Positions 7,050 through 11,869 of a DNA stretch of 11,869 bases are shown one piece after another. Each line of letters starts with the position of its first letter. Within the stretch, counting starts at the first letter, position 1. A program made the translations under genes and the position numbers. The DNA lies in contig JAOPUQ010000051.1 of assembly GCA_025963425.1 (NCBI GenBank), forward strand, positions 1 to 11,869, written 5' to 3'. Below the pieces are notes generated by a model. The model had not been told where the DNA came from and ran no database searches. It was given only the letters and a program-made list of their open reading frames with translations. This stretch comes from Modestobacter sp. Lineage in GTDB: Bacteria; Actinomycetota; Actinomycetes; Mycobacteriales; Geodermatophilaceae.

Positions 7050-8470
7050 TCAGCAGCAGCACCCGCCGGGCTGCCCTGGACCTGCTCGCTGCTCGGCGCC
7101 CCGACCCACACCGACTTGGCGTTCATGAACTCCCGCATGCCGAGCTCGGTCAGTTCGCGGCCGTAGCCGCTCTGCTTGATCCCGCCGAAGGGCAGCTCCG
7201 GATAGCTGGTGGTCATGCCGTTGATGAAGGCCATGCCCGAGGCGATGTCACGCACGAACTGCGCGCGCTCCCCCTCGTCCTCGCTCCACAGGTTGGAGCC
7301 CAGGCCGTAGGGGTGGCTGTTGGCGATCTCGATCGCCTCGTCCAGGCTGTCCACGGTGTACAGCGCGGCCACCGGGCCGAAGACCTCCTCGGCGTGCATC
7401 GCCATCTCCGGGGTCACGCCGGTGAGCAGGGTCGGCTCGTAGAACCAGCCGGGCCGGTCCGGGCGCTTCCCGCCGACGACGACGGTGGCGCCCTTGTCCA
7501 CGGCGTCGGCGACGTAGCGCTCGACGTCCTCGCGCCCGGACTCGGTGGCCAGCGGGCCCACCTGGGTATCGGGGTCCATCGGGTCGCCGACGGTCAGCGC
7601 GCCGATCTTCTCGGCGAACAGCCGGGTGAACTCCTCGGCCACGTCGGCATGTACGAAGAACCGCTTGGCGGCGATGCAGCTCTGGCCGTTGTTCTGGTTG
7701 CGGGAGGTGACGGCGACCCCCGCCGCGGTCTCCAGGTCCGCCGAGGGCATGACGATGAACGGGTCGCTGCCGCCGAGCTCCAGCACGGTCGGCTTCAGCG
7801 CGTCACCGGCGATGGCGGCCACCGACTGGCCGGCCGGCGCGCTGCCGGTGAGGGTCGCGGCGACCACCCGGTCGTCGCGGAGCACCCGCTCGATGGTCGA
7901 GGAGCCGATCAGCAGCGTCTGGAACACGTCGGCGGGGAAGCCCGCCTCCGCGAACAGCTCCTCCATGTACAGGGCGTTCTGCGGCACGTTGCTGGCGTGC
8001 TTTAGCAGACCGACGTTGCCGGCCATCAGCGCCGGGGCGGCGAAGCGCATCGCCTGCCACAGCGGGAAGTTCCACGGCATGATCGCCAGGACGACGCCCA
8101 GCGGCTGGTACACGACGTAGGCGTGCTGCGCGCCCACGGCGTCGGAGTCACAGGGGGTGGGTTCGAGGAAGGCCGGGCCGTGCTCGGCGTAGTACCGCAG
8201 CGCCTTCGCGCACTTGCCGACCTCGGCCTTGGCCGAGGCCAGCGTCTTGCCCATCTCGGTGGTCATCAGCTCGGCGACCGTGTCGGTGTCGGCGTCCAGG
8301 ACGTCGGCGGCCGCGCGCAGCCAGCCGGCGCGCTGCTCGACGGGGGTCAGCCGGTAGGTGGCCCAGGCAGCCGCAGCCCGGGCGATCTTCTCCTCGAGGA
8401 CATCGTCGGACAGCGGCTCGTAGGTCTTCAGGGTCTCGCCGGTGGTGGGGTTGGTCGTCGCGATCGCCAT
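7046..8470 (-). CDS. gabD1: Succinate-semialdehyde dehydrogenase, mycobacterial GabD1 type
   Basis: A 474-residue aldehyde dehydrogenase that oxidises succinic semialdehyde to succinate with NAD(P)+, in GABA or 4-hydroxybutyrate breakdown and the alpha-ketoglutarate-decarboxylase bypass of the TCA cycle. Seen: the N-terminus MAIATTNPTTGETLKTY, PWNFPLWQA with Asn134, cofactor-site Lys157 in GLLKHASNVP, LTGSAPAGQSV, catalytic Glu231 in LELGGSDPF, nucleophile Cys265 in NNGQSCIAAKRF, EEVFGPVA (361-368) and the C-terminal PELPFGGIKQSGYGREL. As I remember it, M. tuberculosis Rv0234c (GabD1) shares these blocks nearly word for word. The frame stays open to 8743, but the start at 8470 is chosen for three reasons: a perfect AGGAGG lies five bases upstream, it matches the family N-terminus, and a longer protein would overlap the divergent gene. 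Other semialdehydes are possible substrates. Confidence 0.95.
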   Translation of the reverse strand: MAIATTNPTTGETLKTYEPLSDDVLEEKIARAAAAWATYRLTPVEQRAGWLRAAADVLDADTDTVAELMTTEMGKTLASAKAEVGKCAKALRYYAEHGPAFLEPTPCDSDAVGAQHAYVVYQPLGVVLAIMPWNFPLWQAMRFAAPALMAGNVGLLKHASNVPQNALYMEELFAEAGFPADVFQTLLIGSSTIERVLRDDRVVAATLTGSAPAGQSVAAIAGDALKPTVLELGGSDPFIVMPSADLETAAGVAVTSRNQNNGQSCIAAKRFFVHADVAEEFTRLFAEKIGALTVGDPMDPDTQVGPLATESGREDVERYVADAVDKGATVVVGGKRPDRPGWFYEPTLLTGVTPEMAMHAEEVFGPVAALYTVDSLDEAIEIANSHPYGLGSNLWSEDEGERAQFVRDIASGMAFINGMTTSYPELPFGGIKQSGYGRELTELGMREFMNAKSVWVGAPSSEQVQGSPAGAAAE

Positions 8471-8475
8471 GACCC

Positions 8476-8481
8476 CCTCCT
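8476..8481 (-). promoter_or_regulatory. Ribosome binding site fixing the gabD1 start
   Basis: Reads AGGAGG on the minus strand, five bases before the ATG at 8470. It decides against the in-frame upstream starts, which would add up to 91 residues unlike any aldehyde dehydrogenase. Confidence 0.85.
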
Positions 8482-8505
8482 GCCCCGCGGGCGGGCGAGG
8501 AAAAC

Positions 8506-8536
8506 GGCCGATGCCGGGCGGACCCCCGAATCGGCC
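8506..8536. promoter_or_regulatory. Inverted repeat GGCCGAT-N17-ATCGGCC in the divergent gabD1/monooxygenase gap
   Basis: Two perfect 7-base arms at 8506-8512 and 8530-8536, 24 bases centre to centre, just upstream of the TTGCCC -35 at 8538. The position between two divergent genes, next to a good promoter, suits a regulator that controls one or both. Seven GC-rich bases on each side can occur by chance, so this is a candidate only. Confidence 0.3.
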
Positions 8537-8537
8537 A

Positions 8538-8566
8538 TTGCCCCGGGGTGTGACGCAGCTTACGTT
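8538..8566 (+). promoter_or_regulatory. Sigma-A-type promoter TTGCCC-N17-TACGTT for the luciferase-like gene
   Basis: A -35 TTGCCC (8538-8543) and a -10 TACGTT (8561-8566) with the optimal 17-base spacer. Transcription would begin near 8573, giving a leader of about 27 bases that contains the GAGGAGA ribosome site (8588-8594). This is the best-formed promoter in the window. Confidence 0.55.
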
Positions 8567-8599
8567 CGGTAGACACCATCGCACTCTGAGGAGACCCCC

Positions 8600-9778
8600 A
8601 TGGACAGGCTGCGTTTCGGCATCTTCCTGGCCCCGTTCCACCCGGCCGGGGAGAACCCCACGCTGGCCCTGCAGCGAGACCTCGAGCTGATCGAGCACCT
8701 GGACCGGCTCGACTACGACGAGGCCTGGATCGGGGAGCACCACTCAGCCGGCACCGAGATCATCGCCTCGCCGGAGATCTTCATCGCCGCGGCCGCCGAG
8801 CGCACCAAGCACATCAAGCTGGGCACCGGGGTCACCTCGATCACCTACCACAACCCGCTCTGGGTGGCTGAGCGCATGGTCATGCTCGACCACCTCACCC
8901 GTGGCCGGGCCATGCTCGGCTGCGGGCCGGGATCGCTGCCGACCGACTCGATGATGCTGGGGCTCGATCCCACCGACACCCGCGAACTGCTGCCGGTCGA
9001 CCTGGACATCATCATGCGGCTGCTGCACGGGGAGACCGTCACCGCGCAGACCAAGACGCACACGCTGGTCAACGCCCGGCTGCACCTGCGTCCCTACACC
9101 CAGCCGCACTTCGAGATCGCCGTCGCCGCCGTCGCCTCGCCGACCGGGCCGAAGATGGCCGGGACCCACGGGATCGGGCTGCTGTCCATCGGCGCCACGC
9201 TCACCAAGGACGGGTTCGACGCCCTCGCCCACCACTGGAACGTCGTCCAGGAGCGGGCCGAGGCGAACGGCCAGACGGTCGAGCGGTCCGCGTGGCGGCT
9301 GGTCGGGCTGATGCACGTGGCGGAGACCCGCGAGCAGGCCTACCGGGACGTGGAGTTCGGCATCGAGACCTGGTTCCGGTACTTCCAGAAGACGGCGGCG
9401 TTCCCGCAGATGGCCGTGGAGGGCGGCGATCTCAAGGAGATGATCGACTTCATCAACGAGGCCGGTGTCGGCGCGATCGGCACCGTCGAGGACGCCCGCG
9501 CGCAGGTGCAGCGGCTGTGGGACCAGTCCGGCGGGTTCGGCGCGATGCTGCTGCTGGCCCACGAGTGGGCCAACCCGGAGGCCACCCGCCGCTCCTACGA
9601 GCTGATCGCCCAGCACGTGATGCCGCACTTCCAGGGCGGGGAGATCACCCACGCGCAGGCCACGCTGTCGGCCAAGGAGGCGGCCATGGGCAAGCGCGAG
9701 GACTACGCGGCGGCCCAGCTGAAGGCCGTGGCCACGATGACCGAGCGGTACCAGCAGGAGGTGGCCGCCAAGGGCTGA
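8600..9778 (+). CDS. Luciferase-like flavin-dependent monooxygenase (LLM class, LimB-like)
   Basis: A 392-residue TIM-barrel enzyme of the bacterial luciferase family (PF00296). The N-terminus RLRFGIFLAPFHPAGENPTL starts the barrel. YDEAWIGEHHSAGTEIIASP (residues 39-58) contains the EHH motif (46-48), whose histidines are catalytic in luciferase alpha subunits. LGTGVTSITYHNPLWVAERM (74-93), DHLTRGRAMLGCGPGSLPTD and the C-terminal half complete the fold. The overall pattern and length resemble enzymes annotated as limonene 1,2-monooxygenase (LimB) and other alkanal or alkane monooxygenases. The substrate cannot be read. EHH favours a reduced-flavin oxygenase that needs a separate flavin reductase; F420 use is the alternative. 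The start is supported by GAGGAGA six bases upstream. The gene is monocistronic, divergent from gabD1, and ends before a strong hairpin. Confidence 0.9.
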   Translation: MDRLRFGIFLAPFHPAGENPTLALQRDLELIEHLDRLDYDEAWIGEHHSAGTEIIASPEIFIAAAAERTKHIKLGTGVTSITYHNPLWVAERMVMLDHLTRGRAMLGCGPGSLPTDSMMLGLDPTDTRELLPVDLDIIMRLLHGETVTAQTKTHTLVNARLHLRPYTQPHFEIAVAAVASPTGPKMAGTHGIGLLSIGATLTKDGFDALAHHWNVVQERAEANGQTVERSAWRLVGLMHVAETREQAYRDVEFGIETWFRYFQKTAAFPQMAVEGGDLKEMIDFINEAGVGAIGTVEDARAQVQRLWDQSGGFGAMLLLAHEWANPEATRRSYELIAQHVMPHFQGGEITHAQATLSAKEAAMGKREDYAAAQLKAVATMTERYQQEVAAKG

Positions 9779-9783
9779 GCCGA

Positions 9784-9824
9784 CCGCGGGACGGCGGCCC
9801 ACCCCGGGTCGCCGTCCCCCGCGG
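9784..9824. terminator. Long bidirectional hairpin between convergent genes
   Basis: Arms 9784-9800 and 9806-9824 pair over 17 positions: CCGCGGG with CCCGCGG, a two-base bulge (9816-9817), ACGGCG with CGCCGT, one G-U pair, and CCC with GGG around a five-base loop. It begins 5 bases after the monooxygenase stop and ends 4 bases before the stop of the opposing gene, filling the whole gap. No U-tract is present on either side, as is common in high-GC actinobacteria. Confidence 0.75.
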
Positions 9825-9828
9825 CGCC

Positions 9829-10179
9829 CTATCCGCGCCTGGCGTCCAGCCGTTCGAGCAGGTCGTCGGCGGCCCGCTCGATCTCCGGGTGGTCGTTCTG
9901 CGCCGCCCGCTGCTTGGCGTGGACCAGGGCGGCCCGGTTGACCGTGTTGAAGTCGCCGTAGGGGAACCGGAAGCGGGCCTTGGTCTGCTCACCGGCGTCC
10001 GGGTCGACCGCCAGGTACCAGCAGCTCCACTCCTCCCGGCCGGCCTCGTCGATCTCCTCGTTGCGCTCCGCGGTGGACGGCGCGGCCTCGGACCACTCGG
10101 TGGTGTCGTCGTACTTCCCGGCGTCGATCAGCTCGCGGGCGTGCCGGACGCCCGCCTCGTTCACTCGGTACGTGGGCAT
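9829..10179 (-). CDS. Conserved actinobacterial hypothetical protein, 116 residues
   Basis: A small, charged, soluble protein with no signal peptide or membrane segment. Landmarks are the N-terminal VNEAGVRHARELIDAGKY (residues 6-23), Trp51 and Trp54 in REEWSCWYLAVDP, a central TKARFRFPYGDFNTVNRAAL (66-85), and a C-terminal helix ERAADDLLERLD. From memory, short actinobacterial proteins with the same order (hVNkkgVxxAkxLIDAxxY, then DETKxRyxFxYGDF, then HxEhxxAAxxLL) are common and uncharacterised. A GGAGG five bases before the ATG supports the start. Its upstream region is the eroded end of a broken SDR gene, so its promoter may lie inside that remnant. It faces the monooxygenase gene across a shared hairpin. 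No function is proposed. Confidence 0.82.
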   Translation of the reverse strand: MPTYRVNEAGVRHARELIDAGKYDDTTEWSEAAPSTAERNEEIDEAGREEWSCWYLAVDPDAGEQTKARFRFPYGDFNTVNRAALVHAKQRAAQNDHPEIERAADDLLERLDARRG

Positions 10180-10204
10180 GCCGCCCTCCTACCCCGGACG
10201 GGCC

Positions 10205-10645
10205 CGGTATCCAGGCAGCCGGCGAACCCCGCCCGGCGCAGCTTGATCGTCGAGCTGACGTTGTCGAAGCCGGAGGTCAGGTTGAACTCGCCGACCTCCC
10301 GGCCCACCACGGTCCGCGTAGTCGATGGGGACCGTGGTGGGCTGGGTGGCCAGTCACTCCCAGACGTCCCGGCGGTCGGCCATCGCCTCGGCCGGTGGGA
10401 CCGGCTGCGGCTCGGCGTAGGCCATCCCGACGTGCGCGGCGAACAGCGGCCACAGGTGCCGCCAGCGCAGCTGGTCGCCGTTGGTCACGTTGTGACCTCG
10501 CCGTCCGCGGCGGGCTCACTGCCGGCCCACACGGTCGCCCGGCCGAGGAGCTCGGCGTCGGTGACCTGGTAGAGGGCGTCGTAGGCGGCCAGGCTGCCGG
10601 GGAAGCGCAGCGGCCGACCCAGGAGCCCGAGGAAGGCGAAGGCCG
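10205..10645 (-). pseudogene. Broken PRISE-like SDR / NAD-dependent epimerase-type reductase
   Basis: Three minus-strand pieces line up in order with the C-terminal half of PRISE-like SDRs (progesterone 5-beta-reductase/iridoid synthase relatives). Piece A (from about 10640 to 10485) reads GRPLRFPGSLAAYDALYQVT followed by DAELLGRATVWA and then an early stop. Piece B (10491-10354), in another frame, reads NVTNGDQLRWRHLWPLFAAH up to DRRDVWE and a TGA. Piece C (10310 to about 10205), back in the first frame, reads GREVGEFNLTSGFDNVSSTI then KLRRAGFAGCLDT. A to B looks like a single-base loss just before NVTNGD, a conserved motif. Between B and C, sequence is missing and a 14-base inverted repeat sits instead. 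The Rossmann N-terminus (TGxxG) and the last 20 or so residues are gone. It lies downstream of the SDR/hydrolase pair, same strand, but behind a likely terminator. Confidence 0.75.
10302..10342. repeat. Perfect 14-bp inverted repeat with 13-base loop inside the SDR remnant
   Basis: GCCCACCACGGTCC (10302-10315) is the exact reverse complement of GGACCGTGGTGGGC (10329-10342), with a 13-base spacer. It lies exactly between the second and third pieces of the broken reductase, where coding sequence is lost. It could be a terminator, a small insertion scar, or a palindrome made by template switching. No direct repeats or transposase are seen. Confidence 0.7.
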
Positions 10646-10726
10646 ACGAGGCCGAGCACGGGCGGCGCGTCCAGGAGGAGCTGGCCGCCCTGGAGGGCAG
10701 CCGGGTATGACCCGCTGACAGCACGG

Positions 10727-10763
10727 ACGTCGGGCCGGTGGCAGCTGCCCTCCGGCCCGACGT
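10727..10763 (-). terminator. Perfect 12-bp stem hairpin downstream of the SDR/hydrolase pair
   Basis: ACGTCGGGCCGG (10727-10738) and CCGGCCCGACGT (10752-10763) are exact complements around a 13-base loop that itself contains the palindrome GGCAGCTGCC. It begins 21 bases past the hydrolase stop on the minus strand. There is no U-run, but position and stem strength fit an actinobacterial terminator. It would also separate the broken reductase from the operon. Confidence 0.6.
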
Positions 10764-10784
10764 GGGTGCGGGGGCGGTCGCGGG

Positions 10785-11090
10785 TCAGCCGCGCCCGGCA
10801 CCGGCCCAGAAGTCGGTGACCAGCTCGACCAACTCCTCGGCCCGCTCGACCTGCGGCATGTGCCCGGTGTCCGGGAACAGCTGCGTGCGGGCGCCCCGCA
10901 GCGCCGTCCGGGCGGCCGCCAGGTGGCTGTGCGGAAGCCCGGGGTCCCGGTCGCCCCACGTCACCAGCGCGGGGATGCCGGTGGCGGCGACGGCCGGCAG
11001 CAGCACGACCGGCGTCCCGGTGCCCTCGTCGCGATACCTGACCGATCGGTCGCGGACGGTGGTCGTCGCGGTCCGCTCCGCGGCGCTCAC
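10785..11090 (-). CDS. Internally deleted alpha/beta-hydrolase, catalytic core missing (probably non-functional)
   Basis: An intact 101-codon frame starting at GTG, overlapping the SDR stop as GTGA. Residues 5-31 (ERTATTTVRDRSVRYRDEGT then GTPVVLL) are the first strands of an alpha/beta-hydrolase, which should continue as HGxG. Instead the chain passes directly to PAVAATGIPALVTWGDRDP (32-50) and FPDTGHMPQVERAEELVELV (72-91), the C-terminal part carrying the acid (Asp49) and His77 of the triad. The oxyanion HG motif, the GxSxG nucleophile elbow and the lid are absent, so about 170-200 residues are missing compared with the usual 270-300. The deletion kept the frame, leaving no stop or frameshift. 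Catalysis as a normal hydrolase is not expected. Translation coupling to the SDR suggests the ancestral enzymes worked in one pathway, perhaps ester or lactone cleavage after ketone oxidation; that is inference. Confidence 0.8.
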   Translation of the reverse strand: MSAAERTATTTVRDRSVRYRDEGTGTPVVLLPAVAATGIPALVTWGDRDPGLPHSHLAAARTALRGARTQLFPDTGHMPQVERAEELVELVTDFWAGAGRG

Positions 11091-11869
11091 TTCCTGCCCC
11101 GGGCGGCCAGCGCGGCGCCGGCCGACGTCGCCGCGGCCACGATCCGCCCGTAGGAGCCGGGGAACAACCGGGCCACGCCGTCCAGGACGACGGCGCTGCC
11201 GCCGATCAGCAGCCGGGGACGCCGCCGCTCCACCGCGCGCACGATGAGGTCGGCGGCCGTGGCCGGGTCCATGGTCAACAGCCTGGTGAACTGGCGCTTG
11301 CCCGCCTCCCCCTCGTCGGCCGGCACCCCGGAGCCGACCCGGGCGGACTCCGCGATCCGGGTCCGGATGCCGCCCGGGTGCACGCAGGTGACCCCGACGT
11401 CGTCCCCGGCCAGCTCCGCGCGCAGCGCCTCGGTGAACCCGCGGACGGCGTACTTGCTGGTCGCGTAGGCGGTCTGCCCGGCCGGTGCGATGAGCCCGAA
11501 CAGGCTCGAGATGTTGACCAGGTGCGCCCCCGGGTTGGCCTTCAGGACGGGGAGCAGGCCGTGGGTCAGCCGGACCACCGCACGCAGGTTGATGGCCTGC
11601 ACCCACTCGAACTCCTCCAGGGTGACCTGGTCGAAGCGTCCGCCCAGGGCGACCCCGGCGTTGTTCACCAGCAGGGTGAGGTCCGGGTGCGCGGCGGCGA
11701 GCTGCTCGGCGGCCCGCTGGGTGGCCTCGGCGTCGGCCAGGTCGACCACCACCGTGTCGACCGTGGCGGCGGGGTGGTCGGCCCGGAGCCGGGCGGCCAG
11801 CGCGGCGAGCCGGTCGGCGTCGCGGTCCAGCAGCACCAGGGAACTGCCCCGGGCGGCCAGCGCGACGGC
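11087..11869 (-). CDS. Classical SDR-family NAD(P)-dependent oxidoreductase, N-terminus outside window
   Basis: The minus-strand frame is open to the right edge, giving 260 residues and lacking only the start with the TGxxxGIG nucleotide motif. Counting from the first visible residue: the second-strand LVLLDRD (11-17) and VVDLAD (41-46), NNAG at 69-72, Asn94 in AINLRAV, Ser121/122 in NISSLFGLIAP, and the catalytic YxxxK as Tyr135 and Lys139 in YATSKYAVRGF, followed by VHPGGIRTRIA. All catalytic residues are present. The sequence style is that of actinobacterial SDRs often found beside flavin monooxygenases and hydrolases, as in the mycobacterial mymA region. Those partners are not visible here except for the deleted hydrolase that overlaps its stop. 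Substrate unknown; a ketone or alcohol of lipid type is likely. An internal ATG at 11836 is not the start. Confidence 0.93.
   Translation of the reverse strand, partial: AVALAARGSSLVLLDRDADRLAALAARLRADHPAATVDTVVVDLADAEATQRAAEQLAAAHPDLTLLVNNAGVALGGRFDQVTLEEFEWVQAINLRAVVRLTHGLLPVLKANPGAHLVNISSLFGLIAPAGQTAYATSKYAVRGFTEALRAELAGDDVGVTCVHPGGIRTRIAESARVGSGVPADEGEAGKRQFTRLLTMDPATAADLIVRAVERRRPRLLIGGSAVVLDGVARLFPGSYGRIVAAATSAGAALAARGRK

Noticed and set aside
8471..8743. A longer gabD1 starting at 8743
   Set aside because: The extra 91 residues do not resemble aldehyde dehydrogenases and would overlap the divergent monooxygenase gene. A perfect AGGAGG precedes the ATG at 8470.
10180..10784. A possible mobile element or phage scar in the eroded region
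   Set aside because: No transposase, integrase, target duplication or tRNA attachment site is visible. The contents are explained by a broken SDR gene plus hairpins.
1..11869. A new defence, toxin-antitoxin, secretion or biosynthetic system
   Set aside because: Every intact gene belongs to an ordinary metabolic, transport or RNA-decay family, apart from one small hypothetical gene. No multi-gene pattern pointing to a new system was found.

Overview
The window is very GC-rich throughout. It carries GTG/ATG starts with AGGAGG-type ribosome sites and two likely leaderless genes. It also has an F420-type (Ddn-family) nitroreductase, a luciferase-like monooxygenase, a mycobacterial-type GabD1 and an actinobacterial RNase J. 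Together these point to an actinobacterial chromosome. The overall style fits Geodermatophilaceae or a similar family, but the genus is a guess. There is no tRNA, rRNA, CRISPR, transposase or phage gene.

Layout. Left edge (1-995, minus): most of an FAD/NAD(P)-binding oxidoreductase that runs off the window. 996-1698: a gene-poor stretch holding the eroded C-terminal half of a TetR-type regulator (1346-1648) and a leaderless-type promoter. 1699-3650 (plus): an APC-family amino-acid permease coupled by an ATGA overlap to a small Ddn-like nitroreductase. 3661-5346 (plus): ribonuclease J, whose likely promoter lies on the stop codon of the preceding gene. 5519-7042 (plus): an acetyl-CoA hydrolase/succinyl-CoA:acetate CoA-transferase. 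It converges, with only 3 bp between stop codons, on a succinate-semialdehyde dehydrogenase (7046-8470, minus). 8600-9778 (plus): a luciferase-like, LimB-like flavin monooxygenase, divergent from the dehydrogenase, with a good promoter and an operator-like dyad between them. 9784-9824: a strong hairpin between convergent genes. 9829-10179 (minus): a small conserved hypothetical gene. 10205-10645 (minus): a broken PRISE-like SDR reductase. 10785-11869 (minus): a GTGA-coupled pair, a classical SDR (cut by the right edge) followed by an alpha/beta-hydrolase that has lost its whole central catalytic part.

How the genes fit together. The dehydrogenase makes succinate from succinic semialdehyde, and the CoA-transferase can move CoA between acetyl and succinyl groups, so the two may meet at succinate. 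They are convergent, not an operon. The permease and nitroreductase form a translationally coupled unit. The right-hand minus-strand block looks like a lipid or ketone modification cluster (SDR, hydrolase, PRISE-like reductase) in decay.

I found no clear new multi-gene system such as a defence island, novel cluster or mobile element. The most interesting signals are three genes at different stages of erosion, two identical TAGCGT leaderless promoters, a symmetric dyad in front of RNase J, and two long-stem inverted repeats near the broken reductase.
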